Source: Streptococcus pneumoniae (GTDB taxonomy: Bacteria > Bacillota > Bacilli > Lactobacillales > Streptococcaceae). From it: a stretch of 64,000 nt of DNA. Shown one piece after another: positions 15,737-24,876 of this stretch (the first letter of the stretch is position 1; each line of letters starts with the position of its first letter). The notes under the pieces were generated by a model. That model worked only from the letters and a program-made list of their open reading frames with translations. It ran no database searches and had not been told where the DNA came from. Made by a program: the position numbers and the translations under genes. The stretch covers positions 255,501 through 319,500 of the forward strand of contig NZ_CKYA01000001.1 of NCBI RefSeq assembly GCF_001113365.1. The letters run 5' to 3'.

Positions 15737-16627
15737 ATGACAAAGAAACAACTTCACTTGGTGATTGTAACAGGGATGAGTGGTGCTGGGAAAACCGTGG
15801 CCATTCAGTCCTTTGAGGATTTGGGTTATTTTACTATTGATAATATGCCGCCAGCCCTCTTGCCTAAGTTTTTGCAGTTGGTGGAAACAAAGGAAGACGA
15901 TCCTAAGTTGGCCTTGGTAGTGGATATGCGTAGCCGTTCTTTCTTCTCGGAGATTCAAACTGTTTTGGATGAGCTGGAAAATAAGGAAGAACTGGACTTT
16001 AAAATTCTCTTTTTGGACGCAGCAGATAAGGAATTGGTAGCCCGTTACAAGGAAACCAGACGAAGTCACCCACTAGCAGCAGACGGTCGGATTTTGGATG
16101 GAATCAAGCTGGAACGTGAGCTCTTGGCACCTTTGAAAAATATGAGTCAAAATGTGGTGGATACGACTGAACTCACTCCACGTGAGCTGCGTAAAACCCT
16201 TGCAGAGCAGTTTTCAGATCAAGAACAAGCCCAGTCTTTCCGTATCGAAGTCATGTCTTTCGGCTTTAAATATGGAATCCCAATTGATGCGGACTTGGTT
16301 TTTGATGTGCGCTTTTTGCCAAATCCATATTACCTTCCAGAGCTGAGAAACCAAACGGGTGTGGATGAACCAGTTTATGACTATGTCATGAACCATCCTG
16401 AGTCAGAAGACTTTTATCAACATTTGTTGGCCTTGATTGAGCCGATTTTACCAAGTTACCAAAAGGAAGGTAAGTCCGTTTTGACCATTGCCATGGGTTG
16501 TACGGGTGGACAACACCGTAGTGTGGCTTTTGCCAAACGCTTGGCGCAGGACTTATCCAAGACTTGGCCTGTCAATGAAGGGCATCGTGACAAAGACCGA
16601 AGAAAGGAAACGGTAAACCGTTCATGA
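15737..16627 (+). CDS. rapZ: RNase adapter / nucleotide-binding protein RapZ (YvcJ)
   Basis: A P-loop protein of 296 residues with G-M-S-G-A-G-K-T at 13-20 and the conserved C-terminal H-R-S-V segment (G-G-Q-H-R-S-V). In E. coli RapZ steers the sRNA that controls GlmS; in Gram-positives the homologue YvcJ binds and hydrolyses GTP and affects competence, and the RNA role is not established. It overlaps yvcK by four bases (ATGA) in the conserved rapZ-yvcK-whiA operon. Confidence 0.92.
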   Translation: MTKKQLHLVIVTGMSGAGKTVAIQSFEDLGYFTIDNMPPALLPKFLQLVETKEDDPKLALVVDMRSRSFFSEIQTVLDELENKEELDFKILFLDAADKELVARYKETRRSHPLAADGRILDGIKLERELLAPLKNMSQNVVDTTELTPRELRKTLAEQFSDQEQAQSFRIEVMSFGFKYGIPIDADLVFDVRFLPNPYYLPELRNQTGVDEPVYDYVMNHPESEDFYQHLLALIEPILPSYQKEGKSVLTIAMGCTGGQHRSVAFAKRLAQDLSKTWPVNEGHRDKDRRKETVNRS

Positions 16628-17601
16628 GAAAACCAAAGATAACGGTGATTGGTGGAGGGACTGGGATCCCTGTCATTCTTAAAAGTCTGCGGGAAAAAGA
16701 TGTGGAAATCGCTGCTATCGTAACGGTGGCAGATGATGGCGGTTCTTCAGGTGAACTCCGAAAAAATATGCAGCAATTGACACCGCCAGGCGATCTCCGC
16801 AATGTCCTTGTAGCCATGTCGGATATGCCTAAGTTTTATGAGAAAGTCTTTCAGTATCGCTTTTCCGAGGATGCCGGAGCCTTTGCTGGCCATCCATTGG
16901 GTAATCTCATTATTGCAGGTCTGTCAGAGATGCAGGGTTCGACCTATAATGCCATGCAGTTATTGAGCAAATTTTTCCATACAACTGGGAAGATTTATCC
17001 TTCCAGTGACCATCCTTTGACCTTGCATGCAGTCTTTCAAGATGGGACAGAAGTGGCTGGAGAGAGTCATATCGCAGACCATCCAGGCATGATTGACCAT
17101 GTCTATGTGACCAATACTCTCAACGATGATACGCCTCTGGCCAGTCGTCGAGTAGTGCAGACCATTCTTGAAAGTGACATGATTGTCCTCGGACCTGGTT
17201 CTCTCTTTACCTCTATTTTGCCCAATATCGTGATTAAGGAAATCGGGCAGGCGCTTTTGGAAACTAAGGCAGAAATCGCCTATGTCTGCAATATCATGAC
17301 CCAACGTGGGGAGACAGAACATTTTACAGATAGTGACCACGTGGAGGTCCTGCATCGTCACCTTGGTCGACCTTTTATCGATACGGTCTTGGTGAATATC
17401 GAAAAAGTGCCTCAGGAATATATGAATTCCAACCGTTTTGATGAATACTTGGTGCAAGTGGAACATGATTTTGCTGGTCTTTGTAAGCAAGTTCCGCGCG
17501 TGATTTCATCCAACTTCCTCCGTCTGGAAAATGGTGGTGCCTTCCACGATGGGGATTTGCTCGTGGATGAGTTGATGCGGATTATACAGGTGAGAAAATG
17601 A
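16624..17601 (+). CDS. yvcK: YvcK (CofD-like UDP-sugar-binding protein)
   Basis: A 325-residue Rossmann-type protein of the CofD/YvcK family with the glycine-rich G-G-G-T-G-I-P-V at 10-17 and D-D-G-G-S-S-G at 38-44. B. subtilis YvcK binds UDP-sugars and supports growth on gluconeogenic carbon and the placement of cell-wall enzymes. The gene overlaps both neighbours by four bases, so the three-gene operon is tightly coupled. Confidence 0.92.
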   Translation: MRKPKITVIGGGTGIPVILKSLREKDVEIAAIVTVADDGGSSGELRKNMQQLTPPGDLRNVLVAMSDMPKFYEKVFQYRFSEDAGAFAGHPLGNLIIAGLSEMQGSTYNAMQLLSKFFHTTGKIYPSSDHPLTLHAVFQDGTEVAGESHIADHPGMIDHVYVTNTLNDDTPLASRRVVQTILESDMIVLGPGSLFTSILPNIVIKEIGQALLETKAEIAYVCNIMTQRGETEHFTDSDHVEVLHRHLGRPFIDTVLVNIEKVPQEYMNSNRFDEYLVQVEHDFAGLCKQVPRVISSNFLRLENGGAFHDGDLLVDELMRIIQVRK

Positions 17602-18509
17602 GTTTCACAGTAGCAGTAAAAGAAGAAATCCTAGGTCAGCACCATCTGAGCCGGCATGAATTATCTGCCATTATCAAGATGTCTGGTAGCATCGGTCTCT
17701 CGACTTCGGGCTTGACCTTGTCCGTCGTGACAGAAAATGCCAAGCTGGCTCGTCACCTCTATGAGTCCTTTCTCCATTTCTACGAAATCAAATCGGAAAT
17801 CCGACACCACCAGCGGAGCAATCTTCGCAAGAATCGAGTCTATACCGTTTTTACAGATGAAAAGGTGCAGGACCTGCTGAGTGATTTGCACTTGGCAGAC
17901 TCCTTCTTTGGCCTAGAAACAGGTATTGATGGGGCGATTTTATCGGACGAGGAAGCAGGGCGCGCCTATCTCTGTGGTGCTTTCTTGGCAAATGGAAGCA
18001 TTCGTGACCCTGAGTCAGGCAAGTATCAGTTGGAAATCAGTTCTGTTTATCTGGACCATGCGCAAGGGATTGCCTCCCTTCTCCAGCAGTTTTTGCTGGA
18101 TGCCAAGGTGCTTGAGCGCAAGAAGGGGGCTGTGACCTATCTCCAGCGTGCCGAAGACATTATGGACTTCCTGATTGTAATCGGGGCAATGCAGGCGCGT
18201 GATGATTTTGAGCGGATTAAGATTTTGCGAGAAACCCGTAATGACCTCAATAGAGCCAATAATGCCGAGACAGCTAATATCGCTCGGACAGTTTCTGCCA
18301 GCATGAAGACTATCAACAATATCAGCAAAATTAAAGATATCATGGGCTTAGAAAATCTGCCAGTGGATTTGCAGGAAGTAGCGCAACTGCGGATTCAGCA
18401 CCCAGACTACTCTATCCAGCAGTTAGCAGATAGCCTCAGCACCCCTCTGACCAAAAGTGGCGTCAACCACAGACTCAGAAAGATAAACAAATTAGCCGAA
18501 GAGCTATAA
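17598..18509 (+). CDS. whiA: WhiA-family DNA-binding protein
   Basis: The 303-residue protein joins an N-terminal homing-endonuclease-like fold (about 90-210, degenerate LAGLIDADG) to a C-terminal helix-turn-helix (about 220-303, with P-L-T-K-S-G-V-N-H-R-L-R-K). In Streptomyces WhiA is a sporulation regulator; in Firmicutes it influences division and nucleoid behaviour without clear promoter regulation. It is the last gene of the rapZ operon and ends at a terminator shared with the convergent gene. Confidence 0.93.
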   Translation: MSFTVAVKEEILGQHHLSRHELSAIIKMSGSIGLSTSGLTLSVVTENAKLARHLYESFLHFYEIKSEIRHHQRSNLRKNRVYTVFTDEKVQDLLSDLHLADSFFGLETGIDGAILSDEEAGRAYLCGAFLANGSIRDPESGKYQLEISSVYLDHAQGIASLLQQFLLDAKVLERKKGAVTYLQRAEDIMDFLIVIGAMQARDDFERIKILRETRNDLNRANNAETANIARTVSASMKTINNISKIKDIMGLENLPVDLQEVAQLRIQHPDYSIQQLADSLSTPLTKSGVNHRLRKINKLAEEL

Positions 18510-18545
18510 AACCACGAATCCTATGTGACTCGTGGTTCTTTTTTA
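18510..18545. terminator. Terminator between whiA and the convergent reductase
   Basis: AACCACGA at 18510-18517 pairs with TCGTGGTT at 18530-18537, with C-T6 on the + strand. It lies between convergent genes; the T run is only strong for whiA. Confidence 0.85.
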
Positions 18546-19511
18546 TAAACTGGTTGAGTGTTTTGGTTGTACTTTTTGCTCAGGGTCGATATAGTTGATA
18601 GCATTATTGACAGCAGTTGGAGCTTCTCCGAGGCCTGTCGCAATCAGATCAATTTTTCCGTCATAGTAGCAGCAGTCACCGATAGCATAGATACCTGCTT
18701 GGCTGGATTCCTGTTTGCTGTTGACGATAATCTTGTGACGGTTGAGGTCGAGGCCCCAGTTTTTAAGATTACCAACAGAAGATTTGAAACCATAGTTGAC
18801 AAAGAGGTGGTCTAGGTCAATCGTTTCTGTTTCATCAGATTTGACTTTTGTGATTTCCAGCTTGTCGAGCATTTTTCCATCTCCAAGGAGTTGGCTAGGG
18901 ACGAATGGTGTCTTGGTGGTCACAGATGATTCCTGTAAGGCTTGGACACTGTGTTCCAAGGCACGGAAATTATCTCTGCGGTGAACAAGGGTAGTTGGTG
19001 CGATTTTTTCAAAAGCCAAAGCCCAATCAACAGCCGAGTCTCCCCCACCAAGAATGGTCACTTTCTTACCAGCGTATTGCTGGATGTTGGAAACGTGGTA
19101 GTGGATATTTTCATAGCCTTCAACGCCTTCAAGTTCCAGCGGACGTGGTTTGAAGGCCCCGCCACCCATAGCGATGATAACTGTTTTAGTCAGGTGACTT
19201 CCTTTAGAAGTGGTAATGGCAAATCCTTCTTCTTGTTTTTCAATCTCAAGAACCGTTTCGTTGAGATGAATAGGGGTATCAAATCCATTTAGCTGTTCAA
19301 TCAAGCGGTTAGTCAACTCTTCTCCAGTCAGGTTTGGGAAGCCTGGTACGTCGAGGATTTCCTTTTCAGGATAGAGAATAGCAGGTTGTCCACCTAGTTG
19401 GGGAAGGGAGTCGATGATTTGGACCTTGGCTTGGCGTAGATGGGCATAAAAGGATGCAAAAAGCCCGACAGGACCACCACCTACAATGGTAATATCATAG
19501 AGTTGAGACAT
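18543..19511 (-). CDS. Ferredoxin/flavodoxin-NADP+ reductase, thioredoxin reductase-like
   Basis: A 322-residue flavoprotein of the TrxR-like ferredoxin-NADP reductase family (B. subtilis YumC). The FAD-binding G-G-G-P-V-G-L-F lies at 11-18, the NADPH-binding G-G-G-D-S-A-V-D near 155-162, and the C-terminal A-I-G-D-C-C-Y-Y contributes to FAD binding. There is no C-x-x-C redox pair in the NADPH domain, which separates it from true thioredoxin reductase. GGAGAAACT precedes the ATG. It is convergent with whiA and divergent from cdaA. Confidence 0.9.
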   Translation of the reverse strand: MSQLYDITIVGGGPVGLFASFYAHLRQAKVQIIDSLPQLGGQPAILYPEKEILDVPGFPNLTGEELTNRLIEQLNGFDTPIHLNETVLEIEKQEEGFAITTSKGSHLTKTVIIAMGGGAFKPRPLELEGVEGYENIHYHVSNIQQYAGKKVTILGGGDSAVDWALAFEKIAPTTLVHRRDNFRALEHSVQALQESSVTTKTPFVPSQLLGDGKMLDKLEITKVKSDETETIDLDHLFVNYGFKSSVGNLKNWGLDLNRHKIIVNSKQESSQAGIYAIGDCCYYDGKIDLIATGLGEAPTAVNNAINYIDPEQKVQPKHSTSL

Positions 19512-19602
19512 AGTTTCTCCTTTGTTTTTTCTAGTCAGTTTATTTTATCATATTTTTGCTCAATGTAAAATGAACTAGGATAGGGAAAAAAATGCCAGAA
19601 AA

Positions 19603-19611
19603 TGGTATAAT
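19603..19611 (+). promoter_or_regulatory. cdaA promoter (extended -10)
   Basis: TGG-TATAAT, 35 bases before the cdaA start. The -35 is not recognisable. Confidence 0.6.
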
Positions 19612-19646
19612 AGGACGAAAGTGTTTTGATAGGGAGGATATCAGGG

Positions 19647-20504
19647 ATGAATTTTCAACAATTATCCAATCTGCAATATTGGACCAGTTTGTTTGCAAGT
19701 CCATGGACGATAGCTATCAATCTGATTGATATTTTGATTGTTGCTTATATTTTATACCATTTTACAAAAGCTATTGCAGGAACCAAGATTATGATTTTGG
19801 TACGTGGAGTTTTGGTGTTTATTTTAGCTCAAATCCTTGCAAATATGATTGGCTTGACTACGATTTCTTGGTTAATCAATCAAATTATTACTTATGGGGT
19901 TATTGCGGCGGTTGTTATCTTCTCTCCAGAGATTCGGACTGGTTTGGAACGTTTGGGAAGAGCGACAGATTTCTTTTCCAATGCCCCTATTAGTGCTGAG
20001 GAACAGATGATTCGTGCCTTTGTTAAGTCTGTTGAATACATGAGTCCTCGTAAAATCGGGGCCTTGGTTGCTATTCAGCGTGTACGTACCTTGCAGGAGT
20101 ATATTTCGACAGGAATTCCCTTGGATGCTAAGATTTCTGCAGAACTTCTCATTAACATTTTTATTCCCAACACTCCCCTACATGATGGTGCGGTGATTAT
20201 CAGAGAAGAACGTATCGCTGTGACGTCTGCCTATCTGCCCTTGACAGAAAGTACAGGAATTTCCAAGGAATTTGGGACCAGACACCGGGCGGCTATCGGT
20301 TTATCAGAAGTCTCAGATGCCTTGACTTTTGTCGTATCAGAGGAAACGGGAGGAATTTCGATAACCTATAATGGAAGCTTTAAGCACAACCTAACACTTG
20401 ATGAATTTGAAACAGAATTACGTGAAATCTTACTTCCAAAAGAGGAAGCAGGTCTTAGTTTTAAAGAACGATTGCTAGGAGGATGGAAACATGAGAAAAA
20501 ATAG
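19647..20504 (+). CDS. cdaA: Diadenylate cyclase CdaA
   Basis: Makes the second messenger c-di-AMP from two ATP; membrane-bound and usually essential. The 285-residue protein has three N-terminal membrane helices (about 20-95) and a DAC domain with D-G-A at 180-182 and R-H-R at 212-214, the metal and ATP sites. I use the ATG at 19647 because AGGGAGGAT sits seven bases ahead; an in-frame start seven codons upstream lacks a site. It overlaps cdaR by 14 bases in the conserved cdaA-cdaR-glmM operon. Confidence 0.95.
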   Translation: MNFQQLSNLQYWTSLFASPWTIAINLIDILIVAYILYHFTKAIAGTKIMILVRGVLVFILAQILANMIGLTTISWLINQIITYGVIAAVVIFSPEIRTGLERLGRATDFFSNAPISAEEQMIRAFVKSVEYMSPRKIGALVAIQRVRTLQEYISTGIPLDAKISAELLINIFIPNTPLHDGAVIIREERIAVTSAYLPLTESTGISKEFGTRHRAAIGLSEVSDALTFVVSEETGGISITYNGSFKHNLTLDEFETELREILLPKEEAGLSFKERLLGGWKHEKK

Positions 20505-21270
20505 TTTATATATCATATCCTCACTCTTTTTTGCTTGTGTCTTATTTGTCTATGCTACGGCGACGAATTTTCAAAACAGTACCAGTGCTAGGCAGGTAAA
20601 AACGGAAACCTATACGAATACAGTAACAAATGTCCCTATTGACATCCGCTATAATAGTGATGAGTATTTTATTAGTGGTTTTGCTTCAGAAGTATCAGTG
20701 GTATTGACTGGTGCAAATCGCCTATCGCTAGCTAGTGAAATGCAAGAAAGCACACGTAAATTCAAGGTTACTGCTGACCTAACAGATGCCAGTGTTGGAA
20801 CGATTGAAGTTCCTTTGAGCATTGAAGATTTACCCAATGGGCTGACCGCTGTGGCGACTCCGCAAAAAATTACAGTCAAGGTTGGTAAGAAGGCTCAGAA
20901 GGATAAGGTAAAGGTTGTACCAGAGATTGACCCTAGTCAAATTGATAGTCGGGTACAGATTGAAAATGTCACGGTGTCAGATGAAGAAGTGTCGATTACG
21001 AGTGACCAAGAGACATTGGATAGAATTGATAAGATTATCGCTGTCTTGCCAACCAGCGAACGCATAACAGGTAATTACAGTGGTTCAGTACCTTTGCAGG
21101 CAATTGACCGCAATGGTGTTGTCTTACCGGCAGTTATCACTCCCTTTGATACAATAATGAAGGTGACTACAAAACCAGTAGCACCAAGTTCAAGTACATC
21201 AAATTCAACTACAAGCAGTTCATCGGAGACATCTTCGTCAACGAAAGCAACTAGTTCAAAAACGAATTAA
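20491..21270 (+). CDS. cdaR: CdaA regulator CdaR (YbbR domains)
   Basis: A membrane-anchored protein of 259 residues with one N-terminal helix (about 5-25), then YbbR-type beta repeats (about 45-125 and 130-220) outside the membrane, and a Ser/Thr-rich tail of about 35 residues. CdaR binds CdaA and modulates c-di-AMP synthesis. The start, preceded by AGGAGGATGG, lies inside cdaA, so the two are translationally coupled. Confidence 0.9.
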   Translation: MRKNSLYIISSLFFACVLFVYATATNFQNSTSARQVKTETYTNTVTNVPIDIRYNSDEYFISGFASEVSVVLTGANRLSLASEMQESTRKFKVTADLTDASVGTIEVPLSIEDLPNGLTAVATPQKITVKVGKKAQKDKVKVVPEIDPSQIDSRVQIENVTVSDEEVSITSDQETLDRIDKIIAVLPTSERITGNYSGSVPLQAIDRNGVVLPAVITPFDTIMKVTTKPVAPSSSTSNSTTSSSSETSSSTKATSSKTN

Positions 21271-21294
21271 AAATAGAAAAAGGATTTTATAAAA

Positions 21295-22647
21295 ATGGGT
21301 AAATATTTTGGGACTGATGGAGTCCGTGGAGAAGCTAATGTAGAACTTACTCCGGAATTAGCCTTTAAACTAGGTCGTTTTGGAGGCTATGTTCTTAGCC
21401 AACATGAAACGGAAGCACCGAAAGTTTTTGTAGGACGTGATACACGTATTTCAGGGGAAATGCTAGAATCTGCCTTGGTAGCTGGTCTTCTTTCAGTTGG
21501 TATTCACGTATACAAACTAGGCGTTTTGGCAACACCAGCAGTAGCTTACTTGGTTAAAACTGAGGGAGCCAGTGCAGGTGTCATGATTTCTGCTAGCCAC
21601 AACCCAGCCCTTGATAACGGAATCAAGTTTTTTGGCGGTGATGGCTTCAAACTAGATGACGAAAAAGAAGCAGAAATTGAAGCCTTGCTAGATGCTGAGG
21701 AAGACACTCTTCCTCGTCCAAGTGCAGAAGGCTTGGGCACCTTGGTAGATTATCCAGAAGGCTTGCGTAAGTATGAAGGCTACCTTGTTTCAACTGGAAC
21801 TCCTCTTGATGGAATGAAGGTTGCCTTGGATACAGCTAATGGAGCAGCTTCTACCAGTGCCCGTCAAATTTTTGCAGACCTTGGTGCTCAATTGACGGTT
21901 ATAGGGGAAACACCAGATGGTCTTAACATTAACCTTAATGTTGGTTCTACGCACCCAGAAGCCCTTCAAGAAGTGGTCAAAGAAAGCGGGTCAGCTATCG
22001 GTTTGGCCTTTGACGGAGACAGTGACCGTTTGATTGCGGTTGATGAGAATGGCGACATCGTTGATGGTGACAAGATTATGTACATCATCGGAAAATACCT
22101 TTCTGAAAAAGGACAATTGGCTCAAAATACAATTGTGACAACCGTGATGTCTAACCTTGGTTTCCACAAGGCCTTGGACCGTGAAGGTATTAACAAGGTA
22201 GTCACTGCAGTTGGCGACCGCTACGTTGTTGAAGAAATGAGAAAATCAGGCTACAACCTTGGTGGTGAACAGTCTGGGCACGTCATCTTGATGGATTACA
22301 ATACAACAGGTGATGGCCAATTATCTGCTGTTCAATTGACCAAAATCATGAAGGAAACTGGTAAGAGCTTGTCAGAGTTGGCAGCAGAAGTAACCATTTA
22401 TCCACAAAAATTAGTCAATATCCGAGTGGAAAATGCCATGAAGGAAAAGGCTATGGAAGTTCCAGCTATCAAGGCAATCATCGAGAAGATGGAAGAAGAA
22501 ATGGCAGGGAATGGCCGTATCCTTGTTCGTCCAAGTGGAACAGAGCCCCTTTTGCGTGTTATGGCAGAAGCGCCTACAACAGAAGAAGTAGACTACTATG
22601 TTGATACCATCGCAGACGTAGTTCGAGCTGAAATCGGGATTGACTAA
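21295..22647 (+). CDS. glmM: Phosphoglucosamine mutase GlmM
   Basis: Converts glucosamine-6-phosphate to glucosamine-1-phosphate for UDP-GlcNAc and so for peptidoglycan. The 450-residue protein has the phosphoserine site I-S-A-S-H-N-P with Ser101, the metal loop D-G-D-S-D-R and the C-terminal phosphate-binding R-P-S-G-T-E-P. It lies 24 bases after cdaR; GlmM is known to be bound and inhibited by CdaA, which links c-di-AMP to wall synthesis. Confidence 0.97.
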   Translation: MGKYFGTDGVRGEANVELTPELAFKLGRFGGYVLSQHETEAPKVFVGRDTRISGEMLESALVAGLLSVGIHVYKLGVLATPAVAYLVKTEGASAGVMISASHNPALDNGIKFFGGDGFKLDDEKEAEIEALLDAEEDTLPRPSAEGLGTLVDYPEGLRKYEGYLVSTGTPLDGMKVALDTANGAASTSARQIFADLGAQLTVIGETPDGLNINLNVGSTHPEALQEVVKESGSAIGLAFDGDSDRLIAVDENGDIVDGDKIMYIIGKYLSEKGQLAQNTIVTTVMSNLGFHKALDREGINKVVTAVGDRYVVEEMRKSGYNLGGEQSGHVILMDYNTTGDGQLSAVQLTKIMKETGKSLSELAAEVTIYPQKLVNIRVENAMKEKAMEVPAIKAIIEKMEEEMAGNGRILVRPSGTEPLLRVMAEAPTTEEVDYYVDTIADVVRAEIGID

Positions 22648-22720
22648 ATCCGAGAAAACTAGATGAAAATAAAAAATTATGGTACAATAGCTTATAATAT
22701 TGTAGCCGAGGGAGAAAGAC

Positions 22721-23095
22721 ATGAATCTTAAACGTGAACAAGAATTTGTTAGTCAGTATCATTTTGATGCGCGTAATTTTGAATGGGAAAATGAAAATGG
22801 AGCTCCTGAAACTAAGGTGGATGTGAACTTCCAATTGCTCCAACATGACCAAGAAAATCAAGTGACTTCCTTGATTGTCATCTTGACCTTTATGATTGTA
22901 TTTGATAAGTTTGTCATCAGTGGAACCATTTCACAGGTAAATCATATCGATGGCCGTATTGTCAATGAACCAAGTGAATTGAGCCAAGAAGAAGTGGAAA
23001 CTTTGGCTCGCCCAAGTTTGAACATGCTCAACCGTTTGACTTACGAAGTAACTGAAATTGCATTAGACTTACCAGGAATCAATTTGGAGTTCTAA
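22721..23095 (+). CDS. DUF1149 family protein
   Basis: A 124-residue soluble protein of the DUF1149 family, found in streptococci and lactococci and thought to resemble the SecB fold. The sequence alternates beta-like stretches (V-D-V-N-F-Q-L-L-Q and V-T-S-L-I-V-I-L-T-F-M) and has no obvious catalytic motif. A promoter with TGG-TACAAT lies at 22680-22688, and GGGAGAAAG precedes the ATG. It is followed by degV after one base, so the pair is probably co-translated. Function unknown. Confidence 0.75.
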   Translation: MNLKREQEFVSQYHFDARNFEWENENGAPETKVDVNFQLLQHDQENQVTSLIVILTFMIVFDKFVISGTISQVNHIDGRIVNEPSELSQEEVETLARPSLNMLNRLTYEVTEIALDLPGINLEF

Positions 23096-23096
23096 T

Positions 23097-23945
23097 ATGA
23101 AACTAGCTGTTATTACAGATTCTTCTGCCTATCTCAGTGCAGAGACCTTGCAAAGAGAAGATTTGTATGTCTTGGATATTCCTGTCAATATTGATGGTGA
23201 GGAGTATGTCGAAGGTATCAATCTGACTGCTGAGGAATTTTACCAAAAAATGGCTCAGGCTTCTGAATTGCCTAAGACCAGTCAACCAAGTATTGCCAAG
23301 TTAGATGAAATTTTAACTTCGCTCAAAGAACAAGGTTATACACATGCCTTGGGGCTTTTCCTATCTTCTGGAATTTCAGGTTTTTACCAAAATATACAGT
23401 ATATGATAGATGAATATGAGGGCTTAACCATTGCTTTTCCAGACACTTTGATTACAAGTGCTCCTCTGGGTATCATGGTTGAAAGCGTCTTTAATTGGAG
23501 TGACCAGGGCGATGATTTTGCCAGCATTCAGGATAAGCTAGCCATTCAAATCAGTCGTACGTCAGCCTTTATCATGGTAGATGATTTGGATCATTTGGTG
23601 AAAGGTGGACGCCTTTCAAATGGTGCTGCTATTTTGGGTAATTTGCTTAGCATTAAGCCAATCCTCTATTTCAATGACCAAGGTGTGATTGAAGTTTACG
23701 AAAAAGTTCGTACGGAAAAGAAAGCAACCAAGCGCTTAATTGAGATTATCAAGGAAGCAACAGCTTCAGGGCAATATCGTGTCATTGTCATTCATGGGAA
23801 TGCTCCTGAAAAGGCTGAGGAATTGCGTCAGCACTTGATTGAATCTGGATTGAGTTCAGATGTTTCACTTGCTACATTTGGTAGTGTCATTGGAACCCAC
23901 CTAGGAGCAGGAAGTATTGCCTTGGGTTATATTCCAGTGATTTAG
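23097..23945 (+). CDS. DegV family fatty acid-binding protein
   Basis: A 282-residue DegV protein. In Firmicutes these act as FakB-type carriers that present fatty acids to the FakA kinase. The N-terminus has I-T-D-S-S-A-Y, with the conserved D-S-S lipid-site residues, and the middle has L-D-H-L-V-K-G-G-R-L-S, typical of the family. Which fatty acid it binds is unknown. It starts one base after the preceding stop. Confidence 0.88.
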   Translation: MKLAVITDSSAYLSAETLQREDLYVLDIPVNIDGEEYVEGINLTAEEFYQKMAQASELPKTSQPSIAKLDEILTSLKEQGYTHALGLFLSSGISGFYQNIQYMIDEYEGLTIAFPDTLITSAPLGIMVESVFNWSDQGDDFASIQDKLAIQISRTSAFIMVDDLDHLVKGGRLSNGAAILGNLLSIKPILYFNDQGVIEVYEKVRTEKKATKRLIEIIKEATASGQYRVIVIHGNAPEKAEELRQHLIESGLSSDVSLATFGSVIGTHLGAGSIALGYIPVI

Positions 23946-24108
23946 TTGGCGCTTCTAGGCTAGTTAAGAAATCTTGTATCATAGCCATTGAACACGGACT
24001 ACCTGCCTCTTGAAAAAAGATGCCTGTCTTGCCTTTCGTGGGAAGTCAGCGCCATTCCCTATTTTTCATGGGCAGCTAACGTCCTTAGTATCTTAGACAG
24101 GAGTAGAG
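23946..24108 (+). other. Non-coding leader ahead of dapB
   Basis: No ORF. A short hairpin (GGGAA/TTCCC at 24040-24059) lies inside a possible long-range stem, CCTGTCT at 24023-24029 with AGACAGG at 24095-24101. The right arm overlaps the dapB Shine-Dalgarno AGGAG. I do not recognise a lysine riboswitch or T-box here. Confidence 0.4.
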
Positions 24109-24876
24109 ATGAGTATTCGAGTAATTATTGCTGGTTTTAAGGGAAAGATGGGCCAAGCTGCTTGTCAGATGGTCTTGGCTGATCCAGACTTGGACTTGGT
24201 AGCAGTTTTGGATCCCTTTGAGTCTGAATCAGAATGGCAGGGAGTTCCTGTTTTCAAGGATAAGGCTGATTTAGCAGGCTTTGAAGCGGATGTCTGGGTA
24301 GATTTTACAACTCCAGTTGTTGCCTATGAAAATACACGCTTTGCTCTTGAAAATGGCTTTGCTCCAGTAGTTGGAACGACTGGTTTCACAAGTGAAGAAA
24401 TTGCAGAGCTAAAAGCATTTTCTCATGCTCAAGATTTGGGTGGTTTGATCGCTCCAAATTTTGCCTTGGGTGCTGTTTTACTCATGCAATTTGCAAGGCA
24501 GGCTGCTAAATATTTCCCAAATGTGGAGATTATCGAGCTCCATCATGACAAGAAAAAGGATGCTCCGAGTGGAACAGCTATTAAAACAGCTGAGTTGATG
24601 GCAGAAGTTCGAGAGTCTATTCAGCAAGGTGCGCCTGATGAGGAAGAATTGATTGCAGGTGCCCGTGGTGCTGACTTTGATGGCATGCGTATTCACTCAG
24701 TTCGTTTGCCAGGTTTGGTAGCCCATCAGGAAGTCATCTTTGGCAATCAAGGAGAAGGATTGACCCTCCGTCATGACTCCTATGATCGTAGCTCCTTCAT
24801 GACAGGGGTCAATTTGGGAATTAAAGAAGTTGTCAAGCGTCATGAGCTTGTCTATGGATTAGAACACTTATTATGA
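24109..24876 (+). CDS. dapB: 4-hydroxy-tetrahydrodipicolinate reductase
   Basis: The second enzyme of the lysine/diaminopimelate branch, reducing the DapA product with NAD(P)H. The 255-residue protein has the Rossmann motif G-F-K-G-K-M-G-Q-A near 8-16, T-T-G-F near 89 and the catalytic E-L-H-H-D-K-K-K-D-A-P-S-G-T-A. In this organism the pathway feeds lysine for the peptidoglycan stem (see murE). It overlaps cca by four bases (ATGA). Confidence 0.96.
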   Translation: MSIRVIIAGFKGKMGQAACQMVLADPDLDLVAVLDPFESESEWQGVPVFKDKADLAGFEADVWVDFTTPVVAYENTRFALENGFAPVVGTTGFTSEEIAELKAFSHAQDLGGLIAPNFALGAVLLMQFARQAAKYFPNVEIIELHHDKKKDAPSGTAIKTAELMAEVRESIQQGAPDEEELIAGARGADFDGMRIHSVRLPGLVAHQEVIFGNQGEGLTLRHDSYDRSSFMTGVNLGIKEVVKRHELVYGLEHLL

